Of a DNA stretch of 54,705 nucleotides, positions 8,903-18,003 are shown one piece after another. The notes beneath the pieces are model-generated. The model did not search any database. It saw only the letters and a list, made by a program, of their open reading frames with translations, and was not told where the DNA came from. Origin of the DNA: Lachnospiraceae bacterium (GTDB lineage Bacteria > Bacillota > Clostridia > Lachnospirales > Lachnospiraceae); contig CAJTFL010000025.1 in NCBI GenBank assembly GCA_910575565.1, positions 1 through 54,705 on the forward strand. The letters run 5' to 3'. Positions within the stretch are counted from its first letter, which is position 1, and each line of letters opens with the position of its first letter. The position numbers and the translations under genes are program-made.

Positions 8903-10063
8903 ATGAAATTACATTGCTTAAATCCAATTTCCAAACACGGGATGGCACTGCTTACCAATCAATATGAGATTACCAGCGAAGCAGCAAATGCGGAGGGCAT
9001 TTTAGTCCGCAGCGCTTCCATGCATGATATGGATCTGCCGGATTCCCTTCTGGCTGTAGCCAGGGCAGGGGCAGGGGTAAATAATATCCCCCTGGAGAAA
9101 TGCGCCGAGAAGGGCATCGTGGTGTTTAATACTCCTGGAGCCAATGCAAACGGCGTGAAGGAGCTGGTGCTGGCAGGGCTTTTCCTGGCTTCCAGGGATA
9201 TCGCAGGAGGCATTAAGTGGTGTCAGGAGAACAAAGAGGACGAAAATATTGCCAAGTCCGTGGAAAAGAGCAAAAAGGCTTTTGCCGGTTACGAGATTAA
9301 GGGCAAGAAGCTGGGCGTGATCGGATTAGGGGCCATTGGCGCTGAGGTGGCCAACGCGGCGGTTGCCCTTGGCATGGAGGTGTACGGCTACGATCCCTTC
9401 ATTTCCGTTAACGCGGCCTGGAGGCTTTCACGGGCGGTGAAGCACAGTACTTCGGCAGACAGCATTTACCAGGAATGTGACTACATTACCATCCATGTGC
9501 CGCTGATGGAGGGCACGAAGAAGATGATTAACCAGGATACCATTGCATCCATGAAGGATGGCGTGGTGGTGCTGAACTTTGCCAGGGATCTGCTGGTGGA
9601 TGATGACGCCATGGCAGAGGCATTGGCTTCCGGCAAGGTCCGCCGTTACGTAACGGATTTCCCCAACCCGAAATCCGTCCATATGGACAATGTGATTGCG
9701 ATCCCCCATCTTGGGGCGTCCACAGAGGAATCGGAGGATAACTGTGCGGTGATGGCCGTGGAGGAAATGATGGATTACTTAGAAAACGGCAATATCCGGA
9801 ATTCCGTGAACTATCCTTCCTGCGATATGGGCGTGTGCCATGTGGCCAGCCGTATTGCGGTGATGCATGAGAATATTCCCAATATGATCGGCCAGGTAAC
9901 GGGGATGCTGGCCGGCCAGGGCGTAAATATTTCCGATATGACGAATAAGAGCCGGGATAAATTTGCCTATACCCTGCTGGATCTGGAAAGCATCGCCTCA
10001 GAGGAGACGATTGCAAAGCTTAGGGCAATCAGGGGAATCCTAAGGGTGCGGGTGATCAAGTAG
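8903..10063 (+). CDS. serA: D-3-phosphoglycerate dehydrogenase (NAD, with ACT domain)
   Basis: SerA oxidises 3-phosphoglycerate, the first step of serine synthesis, making the substrate chain for SerC. The 386 residues hold a 2-hydroxyacid dehydrogenase core with the NAD motif GVIGLGAIG (from residue 138), the catalytic Arg in NFARDLLVDDDAM and the catalytic His in PHLGAST. A C-terminal ACT domain (about residues 315-386, NIPNMIGQVTGMLAGQGVNI) suggests serine control. The length is that of the short class without the intervening domain. A GGGAGG ribosome site precedes the ATG. DUF1015 follows after 14 bases, a common neighbour in Clostridia. Confidence 0.92.
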   Translation: MKLHCLNPISKHGMALLTNQYEITSEAANAEGILVRSASMHDMDLPDSLLAVARAGAGVNNIPLEKCAEKGIVVFNTPGANANGVKELVLAGLFLASRDIAGGIKWCQENKEDENIAKSVEKSKKAFAGYEIKGKKLGVIGLGAIGAEVANAAVALGMEVYGYDPFISVNAAWRLSRAVKHSTSADSIYQECDYITIHVPLMEGTKKMINQDTIASMKDGVVVLNFARDLLVDDDAMAEALASGKVRRYVTDFPNPKSVHMDNVIAIPHLGASTEESEDNCAVMAVEEMMDYLENGNIRNSVNYPSCDMGVCHVASRIAVMHENIPNMIGQVTGMLAGQGVNISDMTNKSRDKFAYTLLDLESIASEETIAKLRAIRGILRVRVIK

Positions 10064-10077
10064 AAAGGAACATAAGG

Positions 10078-11319
10078 ATGGCAGCAGTGAAACCGTTCCG
10101 GGCCGTAAGGCCCGGCGCGGAGAGCGCCCATTTGGTGGCGGCTCTCCCTTATGATGTATATAACCGAAAAGAAGCCTGTGAGGCGGTTAAGGGGAATCCC
10201 TTGTCGTTTTTAAACATCGACCGGGCGGAAACCCAGTTCCCCGACGAGGTGGATACGTATGCCGGCTGCGTGTATGAGAAGGCAAGGGAGCTGTTAAAGG
10301 CCAGGATGGAGGATGGGACGTTTATCCAGGAAGAGGTTCCGTGCTATTATATCTATCAGCTGACCATGGACGGGCGGAGCCAGACGGGGATCGTGGCCTG
10401 CAGCGGGGTGGACGACTATGTGAATCAGGTGGTAAAAAAGCATGAGAATACCCGGGAGGAAAAAGAGCTTGACCGGATCCGCCATGTGGACACCACCGAC
10501 GCCCACACCGGGCCCATATTCTTAGCTTACCGCGGCGTGGAGGTGATTGACCGGCTGACCCAGCAGATTTGCCGGGGAACGCCCCTCTATGACTTTGCTT
10601 CCGATGACGGGGTGGGGCACAAGGTCTGGAAGATTGCGGCTCCCGGGCTGGTTTCCCAGATAGAGGAAGCGTTTAAGGAGGTTCCGGCCACCTATATTGC
10701 CGACGGCCACCACCGGGCGGCTTCAGCGGTGAAGGTGGGGCTAAAGCGGCGGGAGGAAAATCCGGGCTATGCAGGGGATGAGCCCTTTAATTACTTTTTG
10801 TCCGTGCTGTTTCCGGCCAGCCAGCTAATGATCATGCCCTATAACCGGGTGGTAAAGGACTTAAACGGCCTGACTTCGGAGGAGTTTTTAAGCCGGGTCA
10901 GGGAAAAATTCCAGGTGACGGAGGAAGGCAAGGCCGCCGTCTCCCCTAAGCAAAAGGGCGTTTTCGGGATGTATTTGGAAGGCGAGTGGTACTGCCTAAA
11001 AGCAAAGGACGAGCCGAGGGAGGATGATCCGGTGAAGAGCCTGGATGTGTCCATCCTGCAGGATGGCTTGTTAAGCCCGGTGCTTGGGATCGGCGATCCC
11101 AGGACGGATAAGCGCATTGACTTTATCGGCGGGATCCGGGGATTAAAGGAGTTGGAAAGGCGTGTTGAGGAGGATATGGCCGTGGCATTTTCCATGTACC
11201 CTACCTCCATTGAGGAACTGCTTGCCGTGGCGGATGCAGGGCTTTTGATGCCGCCGAAATCCACCTGGTTTGAGCCGAAGCTTAGGAGCGGGCTGTTTAT
11301 CCACCGTTTGGGAGAATAG
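10078..11319 (+). CDS. DUF1015 family protein
   Basis: The 413-residue protein belongs to DUF1015. Visible marks are the N-terminal FRAVRPGAESAHLVAALPYD, the HVDTTDAHTGPIF block and the conserved DGHHRAASA (D209-H212). The conserved His/Asp set suggests an enzyme, but no reaction is firmly assigned. The gene starts 14 bases after serA and is very probably in the same transcript; the repeated serC-serA-DUF1015 order in Clostridia hints at a link with serine or phosphoserine metabolism. That link is inference. Confidence 0.88.
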   Translation: MAAVKPFRAVRPGAESAHLVAALPYDVYNRKEACEAVKGNPLSFLNIDRAETQFPDEVDTYAGCVYEKARELLKARMEDGTFIQEEVPCYYIYQLTMDGRSQTGIVACSGVDDYVNQVVKKHENTREEKELDRIRHVDTTDAHTGPIFLAYRGVEVIDRLTQQICRGTPLYDFASDDGVGHKVWKIAAPGLVSQIEEAFKEVPATYIADGHHRAASAVKVGLKRREENPGYAGDEPFNYFLSVLFPASQLMIMPYNRVVKDLNGLTSEEFLSRVREKFQVTEEGKAAVSPKQKGVFGMYLEGEWYCLKAKDEPREDDPVKSLDVSILQDGLLSPVLGIGDPRTDKRIDFIGGIRGLKELERRVEEDMAVAFSMYPTSIEELLAVADAGLLMPPKSTWFEPKLRSGLFIHRLGE

Positions 11320-11322
11320 GGA

Positions 11323-12231
11323 ATGTACGAATATCAGTGGTATCAGTGGACATTGTTTTTCTTCTGCTATTGCTTTTTCGGATGGATTTTTGAGTCTGGT
11401 TACGTTTCATTGAAAAAAAGATGTTTTGTAAACAGAGGGTTTCTTCGCCTCCCTATGCTGCCGCTGTACGGCACAGGGGCGGTGATGATGCTCTTTGTTT
11501 CTTTACCGGTAAAAAACGATCTGGTGCTGGTATATTTTCTGGGCGTCCTTGCCGCCACTGCCCTGGAGTATGTGACAGGCTGGGGGATGGAGAAGCTGTT
11601 TAAGATGCGGTATTGGGATTACCGCGATCAAAAGTTCAATGTAAACGGCTATATTTGCCTAAGCTCCTCCATCGCCTGGGGGTTTTTAACCATATTTCTC
11701 ACGGAGGTTATCCATAAGCCTGTGGAGCGGCTGGTGCTGGGGATTGATGAAGGGCTGGCTTACGGGATTGTGGGGATCGTGGGAACGGTTTTCGTGGCGG
11801 ATGTGATTGAGTCCACCAAGGCTGCCCTGGAGCTGGGGCAGGCCCTGGAGGCCATGGCCAGGATGCGCAGGGAATTGGAAGAAATGCAGGTGCAGTTTGC
11901 CTTGTTAAAATGCGAGCTGAGGGATCAGGCGGAGCAGAGCCTGGAAAGGCTTCAAAAGGAGGCGGCCCTCCATTTGGCGGAGCTTCGCAGGGAGAATGAT
12001 GCCAGGATGGAGGGAATACGGGATCACGTTTTGGCAGAGAAAATCCGCTTGCTGGAGGAAAAGGCCGAAAAACATCGGGAGAAGGCCAGGCTTTGGCGGG
12101 AAAGGCTTTCCGGCCTGCAAAAATTTTACTTTAAGGGAATCCTTGAGGGGAACCGGCTTTCCATTCCCGGGGGATATAAGGAAATGCTGGATGAGCTTAG
12201 GGAGGAGCTGAAAAAGAAGAAGGGAAAATAA
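11323..12231 (+). CDS. CmpB-like membrane protein (putative ABC-transporter type IV family)
   Basis: The 302-residue protein starts three bases after the DUF1015 stop. The N-terminal half (about residues 1-165) has four to five membrane segments and family-typical sequences (CYCFFGWIFESGYVSLKKR, NRGFLRLPMLPLYGTGAV, WGMEKLFKMRYWDYRDQKFN). The C-terminal half (about 170-300) is a charged, Glu/Arg-rich coiled coil. Despite the family name, no ABC transport function has been shown for these proteins and no ATPase gene is adjacent. Function unknown. Confidence 0.8.
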   Translation: MYEYQWYQWTLFFFCYCFFGWIFESGYVSLKKRCFVNRGFLRLPMLPLYGTGAVMMLFVSLPVKNDLVLVYFLGVLAATALEYVTGWGMEKLFKMRYWDYRDQKFNVNGYICLSSSIAWGFLTIFLTEVIHKPVERLVLGIDEGLAYGIVGIVGTVFVADVIESTKAALELGQALEAMARMRRELEEMQVQFALLKCELRDQAEQSLERLQKEAALHLAELRRENDARMEGIRDHVLAEKIRLLEEKAEKHREKARLWRERLSGLQKFYFKGILEGNRLSIPGGYKEMLDELREELKKKKGK

Positions 12232-12251
12232 TAAAGCTTTTGGAGGAAGCT

Positions 12252-12929
12252 ATGGAGAAGCGGTATACGTGCTGTATCTTTGACTTGGACGGAACCATCA
12301 TTAACACGATCCACGCCCTGACCCATACCACAAACCTGGTGCTGGGGCGGTTTGGCCTGGGGCCTTTAAGCGAGGAAAGGGTGAAGAAGATCGTAGGGGA
12401 TGGCTATAAGAAGCAGATGGAACGGAGCCTTTTGGCCTGCGGGGACAAGGAGCTTGCTCATTTTGAAGAGTGCCTTCCTGTTTACCGGGAGGTGTTTCGG
12501 GAAAACTGCCTGTATAGGCTGGAGCCTTATGAGGGGATGAGGGAGCTTTTGGCGGCCATGAAGGCTGCGGGATGGAAGCTTGCCGTCCTGACCAATAAGC
12601 CCCATGACCGGGGCATAGAAAGCGTGGAAGCGGTTTACGGGAAGGGATATTTTGATTACATTTTAGGGGAACAGGAGGGAATTCCGAAAAAACCGGATCC
12701 GGAAGGCGCTTACCGGGTGATGAAGGCTTTAGGGGTTAAGGCGGAAGACTGCCTGTATATGGGGGATACCAATACGGATATGCGGACGGCGGCAAACGCC
12801 GGCCTGGATGCTGCGGGAGCGGCCTGGGGATTTCGGGGGAGGGAAGAGCTTGAAGCCTTCCATCCAAAATTCCTGGCGGACTCTCCCGGGGAGCTTCTGG
12901 AAATGCTTGGGTTAGAAAAATTTTATTAA
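12252..12929 (+). CDS. HAD family phosphatase (phosphoglycolate phosphatase-like)
   Basis: A 225-residue HAD-superfamily hydrolase of the Gph/PGPase type. Motif I is CIFDLDGTIINT with nucleophile D11 and acid D13, motif II is LTNKPHDRG, the Lys of motif III lies in EGIPKKPDPEGAY, and motif IV is YMGDTNTDMRTAANAG. An alpha-helical cap lies between motifs I and II. It removes phosphate from a small substrate, possibly phosphoglycolate; the exact substrate cannot be told. The ATG at 12252 follows GGAGGAAG. It is the last gene of the serC-led run; DUF5722 downstream has its own promoter. Confidence 0.88.
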   Translation: MEKRYTCCIFDLDGTIINTIHALTHTTNLVLGRFGLGPLSEERVKKIVGDGYKKQMERSLLACGDKELAHFEECLPVYREVFRENCLYRLEPYEGMRELLAAMKAAGWKLAVLTNKPHDRGIESVEAVYGKGYFDYILGEQEGIPKKPDPEGAYRVMKALGVKAEDCLYMGDTNTDMRTAANAGLDAAGAAWGFRGREELEAFHPKFLADSPGELLEMLGLEKFY

Positions 12930-13009
12930 TGGAAGAAGTCGATTTTGAGGTAGGATTTCCCTGGTTTTCTCATTTAAGGAAACTGTAAGACAACGTAAGG
13001 GAATGTGGC

Positions 13010-13037
13010 TTGTATTTTTAGGAAAAACCCGTATAAT
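13010..13037 (+). promoter_or_regulatory. sigma-A promoter of the DUF5722 gene
   Basis: TTGTAT (13010-13015), a 16-base spacer and a perfect TATAAT (13032-13037). Between promoter and gene lie two imperfect copies of TGTGCTGCGTGACG..CACGGA (about 13067-13090 and 13133-13156), possibly a leader structure. Confidence 0.7.
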
Positions 13038-13163
13038 AGTACCGTGACAGGCGGATTTGGCATGCTTGTGCTGCGTGACGTGCACGGACTAAAGGAACGG
13101 GTGAAGGAGAAACGGTTTCGCCCGTATCCGGGTGTGCTGCGTGACGCCCACGGATTGGAGGAT

Positions 13164-14861
13164 ATGATGAAGCAGTTTATGGAAAAGGTTAAAGCGAAGG
13201 TGGGGGCGGTCTTGTGGATTGCCTTGGCGGTTTTGCTGATGCTCCTGAATTTAGGCGTGAAGACTGCGCGGGCGGAAGGAATAGTCCCTGCAGAGCAGGT
13301 GCAGATCACTTCCTGCGTGATTAACGGGGATCAGGTGCAGGTTACAGGGGTAAATTACGGCGGCATTTCGGCTAATGACGGGCAGTTTTACCTGTTTGAG
13401 CTTCAGCCCTACGAGGATGCCATCGGGCTGAGGACGGACTACGGGGCGACGGCGCCAAAGGGCACGGAAATGGTTTTTGGACTTCCCTTAAATTACGGGA
13501 CGGCTTCCAGCAGGCTGTATTCTAAATTTGCCGTTGCCGTCTGGGACGGGGAGAAATATGTACAGGTAAGCCAGCCGGTTTATCTGACGAACCCGGAAGT
13601 GGTAGCAAGGAACCAGAATCCCTTTAAGGCTCCGCTGACGAAAAAGGGGCTTTTAATTGAAACCTCTATGCTGGATGACGCCTTCAACCTGGGGGTAAAG
13701 CACGTGATCGTGAATTTCCCTTTCCAGTTTATCCTGGGAACGGGGATTGACTATGAGTATGAAGGGAAAACGTATCACTTTAATAAGGCCTTGCTGGATG
13801 AGTACGACAAGATTGTCAAGAATTTAACGGCTAAGGATCTGTCGGTAACGGCGGTGATTTTAAACAGCTGGAACGATGCCACGCCAGATCTTTATTATCC
13901 GGGGGTGCAGCAGACGGCAGGGGTAAATTATTACCTGTTTAATGCCGCGACCAAGGAAGGCTTTGAGGACATTAAAGCCATAGCCTCCTTCCTGGCCGAG
14001 CATTACGGCGGCACGGGAAACGGCAAGGTGTCCAACTGGATTATCGGCAATGAGATTAATAACCAGGAGTGGAACTATATCGGGCCCATGGACATTAACC
14101 AGTATATGAAGGAGTACGAGCGGGCCTTCCGCGTATTCTATACGGCCATTAAAAGCACCAGCGCCAATGACCGGGTGTACTTTTCCACCGATTATAACTG
14201 GAACCATGAGGCTAACGGAACCACCAAGTACAATGCAAAGGATGTTATCGACACCTTTAACGCAAGGATAAAGGCAGGGGGGCAGATAGACTGGAACCTG
14301 GCTTACCATCCCTATTCCGTTCCCTTAACGGAGCCGGAATTTTGGGATGACGGAGCCACCGGCCTTGTAACCTGGTCGGAAACTTCCCCCATTGTGAATA
14401 TCGGGAATTTGTCCGTGCTGACGGATTATTTCCAGAAACCGGAAATGCTCAATGCCGCAGGCCAGGTGCGCCATATCATCCTGTCCGAGCAGGGCTTTAC
14501 CTCCACCAGCGCAACCAGGGGAGAATGCCAGGATCTCCAGGCGGCGGCCATCGCCTATGCGTACTATATTGTGGACAGCAATCCTTATATTGACGCCTTT
14601 ATTATGAGCCGCCAGATCGACGCCCCTTCCGAGGCGCAGCTTTCCGCCAGCTTTGGGCTGTATAAATGCGACATGAACCAGCCGGATCGGATCGTGCCCA
14701 CGCTGATGAAGAAAAGCTATGAGGTATACCGGAATATTGACAAAAGCGCAAAGACCCTGGAAACCACCCAGTTTGCCAAGGAAATTTTAGGGATAGAGCA
14801 TTGGTATGACGTGATCCCCAATTTCCGGTGGAGAGGGCTGGAGAAAAGGACGCAGAATTAG
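13164..14861 (+). CDS. secreted DUF5722 protein, probable carbohydrate-active enzyme
   Basis: The 565-residue protein has an N-terminal signal peptide: a charged start, a hydrophobic core (VLWIALAVLLMLLNLGV) and a likely cut after TARA. After a small beta-rich region (about residues 40-150), the rest resembles DUF5722, a TIM-barrel-like domain related to glycoside hydrolases; WIIGNEINNQEWNY and LSEQGFTS place Glu residues where such enzymes have their acid/base and nucleophile. The substrate is unknown. The start at 13164 follows GGAGGAT; a longer frame from 13005 would begin inside the promoter. A strong terminator follows. Confidence 0.8.
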   Translation: MMKQFMEKVKAKVGAVLWIALAVLLMLLNLGVKTARAEGIVPAEQVQITSCVINGDQVQVTGVNYGGISANDGQFYLFELQPYEDAIGLRTDYGATAPKGTEMVFGLPLNYGTASSRLYSKFAVAVWDGEKYVQVSQPVYLTNPEVVARNQNPFKAPLTKKGLLIETSMLDDAFNLGVKHVIVNFPFQFILGTGIDYEYEGKTYHFNKALLDEYDKIVKNLTAKDLSVTAVILNSWNDATPDLYYPGVQQTAGVNYYLFNAATKEGFEDIKAIASFLAEHYGGTGNGKVSNWIIGNEINNQEWNYIGPMDINQYMKEYERAFRVFYTAIKSTSANDRVYFSTDYNWNHEANGTTKYNAKDVIDTFNARIKAGGQIDWNLAYHPYSVPLTEPEFWDDGATGLVTWSETSPIVNIGNLSVLTDYFQKPEMLNAAGQVRHIILSEQGFTSTSATRGECQDLQAAAIAYAYYIVDSNPYIDAFIMSRQIDAPSEAQLSASFGLYKCDMNQPDRIVPTLMKKSYEVYRNIDKSAKTLETTQFAKEILGIEHWYDVIPNFRWRGLEKRTQN

Positions 14862-14910
14862 CGGGAAAAAGGCGAAAAGGACGGTAGAAATAAAGAAATA
14901 GCGGCAGAAA

Positions 14911-14946
14911 GCCTCCGCGGGAGAGATCTTGCGGGGGCTTATTTTG
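14911..14946 (+). terminator. Rho-independent terminator after DUF5722
   Basis: GCCTCCGC (14911-14918) pairs with GCGGGGGC (14931-14938) across a 12-base loop, followed by the T-rich TTATTTTGTG. Confidence 0.85.
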
Positions 14947-14950
14947 TGTG

Positions 14951-15085
14951 TTATTTTGTTGTGTTTAAAATGTTCAGAAACTCTTTTGCTGTGACAGCGA
15001 ATGGTTTTATGGGAAAGTGTTTTAGATTGCCAGTAACCAGATACGCATCGTCCTTTTGCTTTTCAACGACGGCTTCATAAATATG
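14951..15085 (-). pseudogene. C-terminal remnant of a PIN-domain (VapC-like) protein
   Basis: On the minus strand a frame ending at a TAA (14953-14951) reads EAVVEKQKDDAYLVTGN, then LKHFPIKPFAVTAKEFLNIL. That is the end of a PIN-domain toxin-like protein (the conserved DAYLVTGN-KHFP segment). A stop occurs in frame upstream and the first two thirds of the domain, with most catalytic acids, are missing. The expected antitoxin gene is also absent. It is a decayed toxin-antitoxin relic. Confidence 0.65.
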
Positions 15086-15238
15086 TAAAAAACGAAAGAT
15101 GCAATAGATATACACCTATTAGGTGTGAATTTATATAAATTTATTATAAACACGATGCGGTTTCTTGGTTATTGAGCCAAATCGGCAATAGAGACTTGCA
15201 TTGTCAAGCGATTGAAATTTTATTGGCTTCGGGATATA

Positions 15239-15278
15239 ATGATGCCAGGGTCAAAAGATCTTTTGACCCTGGCATCAT
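15239..15278. repeat. perfect 40-bp palindrome
   Basis: The two 20-base halves (15239-15258, 15259-15278) are exact reverse complements. The centre is AAAAGATCTTTT and the arms contain GATGCCAGGGTC. It lies about 36 bases before the AAA-ATPase gene start. With no loop, it would extrude as a cruciform or bind a dimeric protein; it could also be a repeat family. Confidence 0.9.
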
Positions 15279-15314
15279 GTAATGGATTTAGTCAGGAAAG
15301 GAGCGTGCCGATTA

Positions 15315-16997
15315 ATGGGAGTTTATCTAAACAGCAAAAGACCTTGTACGGTGTATCAAAAAGCGGCAGAATCAACGTATTTCGTAGATAAAACGGCGAT
15401 GCTGGCAGAGTTAATCCCCATTGTTGAGAAAAATGGGGATAGTGTTGATGGCGTGCCAGTAAGCGAAAAGGATTCAAGGTATATTTGCATTACGCGGCCG
15501 CGCCGGTTTGGAAAGACGGTTATGGCGTGCATGATTGCATCTTTTTTTGGAAAAGGAGCAGACAGCAGGAATATTTTTGAAAAGCTGGTGATAGGAAGCA
15601 GCGATAGATTTGAAAGCCATTTAAACCAGCATAATGTAATTTATATAACCTTTAATGAAGTTCCGAAAAACTGTGTTTCGTATGAGCAATATATTAGCAG
15701 AATTGAAAATAAGATGATCGATGATTTAAAAAGGGATTTTCCAAATGCAAAAATTAATCAGGATGATGCGGTTTGGGATGTTTTGAACAATCTATATGAG
15801 CTGGAAGATTCTGTGGAATTTATGTTTGTTTTAGATGAATGGGATTTTATCTACCATCAGGAATTTGCTGCAGATAAAGATAAAATGGCATTTACTAAGT
15901 TTCTCAGCACGCTTTTAAAGGATCAGCCGTATGTGGAGATGGCATATATGACAGGGATTCTTCCCATTGCAAAACATTCCAGCGGTTCGGAATTAAATAT
16001 GTTCTTTGAGTTCTCCATGGCAGCCAGGGAAAAATACAGCAGGTATTTTGGGTTTACGGATGAAGAAGTGGATGAGCTTTACCGCAGATATTTGAAGATG
16101 GAAAACAAGCAGGGGATAACCCGCCAAGGCTTAGAGCTTTGGTATGACGGATATCAGACAGTAACGGGAAAGCGAATGTATAATCCGCGTTCTGTGGTTG
16201 GGGCGCTAGTATTTAATCAGCTGGGAAGCTATTGGACTAGCTCCGGGCCGTATGATGAAATTTATACGTATGTGAAAAACGATATTGATAACATAAAAGA
16301 GGATATTGCTTTATTAATGGGGAAAGCATCGATACCCGCAAATGTGGAGGAATATGCGTCAACTTCAATGGAGCTTGCAACCAAGGATGAAATCTATTCG
16401 GCAATGGTTGTTTACGGATTTTTAACGTATTCTGAAGGTTATGTTTCTATACCGAATAAAGAATTAATGGATAAGTTTGCGGATATGATACGGCAAAAGC
16501 CTGCGTTTGGGTATATAAACCGCTTGGCGGCAGAGTCTGGGAGAATGCTGGAGGCAACGAAAAAAGGCGATACGGAAACGATGGTTGAAATTTTGGAGCG
16601 GGTGCATAATACGGAAAGCCCCTTAATCCGATATAACAGCGAAGCTGAACTTTCAAAAGTAATTACGTTTGTTTATCTTCAGGCGAGAGAATACTATGAC
16701 ATCCGTCAGGAAGATAAATCTGGCGTGGGCTATGTGGATTATATTTTTTATCCTTACAAAAAAGAAGATGACGGCATTATTATTGAATTAAAAGTCGATG
16801 ATACGGCGGATAGTGTAATACAGCAGATTAAGGATCGGCAATATATGCTGAATTTTAACGGAAAGCTGGGGGAAGAGCCAAGGTGCACAGGGAGAATTAT
16901 TGCGGTAGGAATAGCTTATGGAAGGAAAGACGAAAAGAAACAGCATAAGTGCAAGGTAGAAATATTGAGGGAGAAATTGTCGGGAGAGAAATTGTAA
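15315..16997 (+). CDS. AAA-ATPase-like protein with C-terminal PD-(D/E)XK nuclease domain
   Basis: The 560-residue protein belongs to the AAA-ATPase_like/PDDEXK_9 group that is abundant in gut Clostridia and Bacteroides. The N-terminal ATPase domain has a variant P-loop, RPRRFGKT (61-68), and a Walker B segment FVLDEWDF (171-178). The C-terminal domain carries the nuclease-like GIIIELKVDD motif after a conserved GVGYVDYIFYP. Its role is not established; members are often found near mobile DNA. The start at 15315 lies 11 bases after AAGGAG; an in-frame ATG at 15282 has no ribosome site. The perfect palindrome just upstream may be its regulatory site. Confidence 0.85.
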   Translation: MGVYLNSKRPCTVYQKAAESTYFVDKTAMLAELIPIVEKNGDSVDGVPVSEKDSRYICITRPRRFGKTVMACMIASFFGKGADSRNIFEKLVIGSSDRFESHLNQHNVIYITFNEVPKNCVSYEQYISRIENKMIDDLKRDFPNAKINQDDAVWDVLNNLYELEDSVEFMFVLDEWDFIYHQEFAADKDKMAFTKFLSTLLKDQPYVEMAYMTGILPIAKHSSGSELNMFFEFSMAAREKYSRYFGFTDEEVDELYRRYLKMENKQGITRQGLELWYDGYQTVTGKRMYNPRSVVGALVFNQLGSYWTSSGPYDEIYTYVKNDIDNIKEDIALLMGKASIPANVEEYASTSMELATKDEIYSAMVVYGFLTYSEGYVSIPNKELMDKFADMIRQKPAFGYINRLAAESGRMLEATKKGDTETMVEILERVHNTESPLIRYNSEAELSKVITFVYLQAREYYDIRQEDKSGVGYVDYIFYPYKKEDDGIIIELKVDDTADSVIQQIKDRQYMLNFNGKLGEEPRCTGRIIAVGIAYGRKDEKKQHKCKVEILREKLSGEKL

Positions 16998-17026
16998 TCA
17001 TTAAAAGCTTGCGAAGGAGATGTGAT

Positions 17027-17851
17027 ATGAGCAAATATAATGCTTTATGGGAATATGTGCAGAAAAACGAAAAGGAATCATTCAGGCTGACCTTTGAAGA
17101 AGTACAGAAGATTGCAGGGATACCCATTGACCATTCGTTCTTAAAATACAAGAAGGAGCTTGCAAAATACGGCTGGCAGATTGAGAAAATATCGATGAAA
17201 GAGCAGACGGTACTTTTTCGCCAGACCATACAAAGCGGTAAAGAGATATACTATATCGGCGGTTCACCGTGTTCCGGAAAAAGCAGCGTGGCAGAGATCC
17301 TTTCGCAAAAATACGGTCTATATTATTTTAAACTGGATGATTACCTGGAGAGATATATGCAGGCAGGGGCGCGAAAAGGGCATCCCGCTTGCGGGAAAGC
17401 AGCCAGCATGAATGCGGAGCAGACCTGGATGCGGGAACCGCTTCTTCAATGCAGGGAAGAGCTTGATATCTACAAGGAAATCTTTGGATTTGCGGCAGAG
17501 GATTTGGGGAAGATCGATTGGAAAGGCGGCATTATCACAGAAGGGGCAGGGTATCTCCCGGAACTGATGAAACAGTTTGGCATTCCAGGCAGCCGTTATA
17601 TCTCCATTACGCCTGCGAAGGAATTTCAGATCCTGCATTATCGGAAAAGAGACTTTGTCCCTTGGGTATTGGAAGGATGCAGTGATAAGGAAGCGGCTTT
17701 TCGCAACTGGATGGACAGGGATGCTTTGTTTGCCCAGGAAGTGCAAAGGCAATGCGATAAGGAGAAGTATGTTTCGGTTATCAATGACGGGACTATGGGA
17801 ATAGAGGAATTGGCGGATTTGGTGGCTGTGCACTTTTTGTTGGAAAAATGA
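17027..17851 (+). CDS. fusion of a small DUF7662-like domain with a P-loop kinase-like domain
   Basis: The 274-residue protein has two parts. Residues 1-65 (YNALWEYVQKNEKESFRLTF, then EVQKIAGIPIDHSFLKYKKEL) resemble the small DUF7662-type domain usually found as a stand-alone protein near restriction or nucleic-acid genes. From about residue 74 there is a P-loop NTPase: Walker A GGSPCSGKSS (78-87), then a KLDDY segment and an EGAGYLPELM strand, like small-molecule or nucleoside kinases. The start at 17027 follows AAGGAGA. It begins 29 bases after the AAA-ATPase gene and is likely in the same transcript. The substrate is unknown. Confidence 0.7.
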   Translation: MSKYNALWEYVQKNEKESFRLTFEEVQKIAGIPIDHSFLKYKKELAKYGWQIEKISMKEQTVLFRQTIQSGKEIYYIGGSPCSGKSSVAEILSQKYGLYYFKLDDYLERYMQAGARKGHPACGKAASMNAEQTWMREPLLQCREELDIYKEIFGFAAEDLGKIDWKGGIITEGAGYLPELMKQFGIPGSRYISITPAKEFQILHYRKRDFVPWVLEGCSDKEAAFRNWMDRDALFAQEVQRQCDKEKYVSVINDGTMGIEELADLVAVHFLLEK

Positions 17852-17906
17852 CATCATGAGATAGAGGAAGAAGTCAAGAAAAATCATAGATCACCCATGG
17901 AATTTG

Positions 17907-17915
17907 TGATATAAT
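17907..17915 (+). promoter_or_regulatory. extended -10 promoter of clpS
   Basis: TGATATAAT combines an extended -10 TG (17907-17908) with a perfect TATAAT (17910-17915), about 90 bases before clpS. No good -35 is visible, as is usual for extended -10 promoters. Confidence 0.55.
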
Positions 17916-18003
17916 CTCCACGAAAGCGAAAAGCAGCGGCAAAAGCGAAAAAGGCTCGTGAGTTTCCAAGCGTGCCCACAGCAAAGAAAGGAGGCGTCCA
18001 TCT

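Noticed and set aside
13005..13163. Longer N-terminus for the DUF5722 protein
   Set aside because: The longer start would lie before the TATAAT of the promoter, and the downstream start gives a proper signal peptide with a ribosome site.
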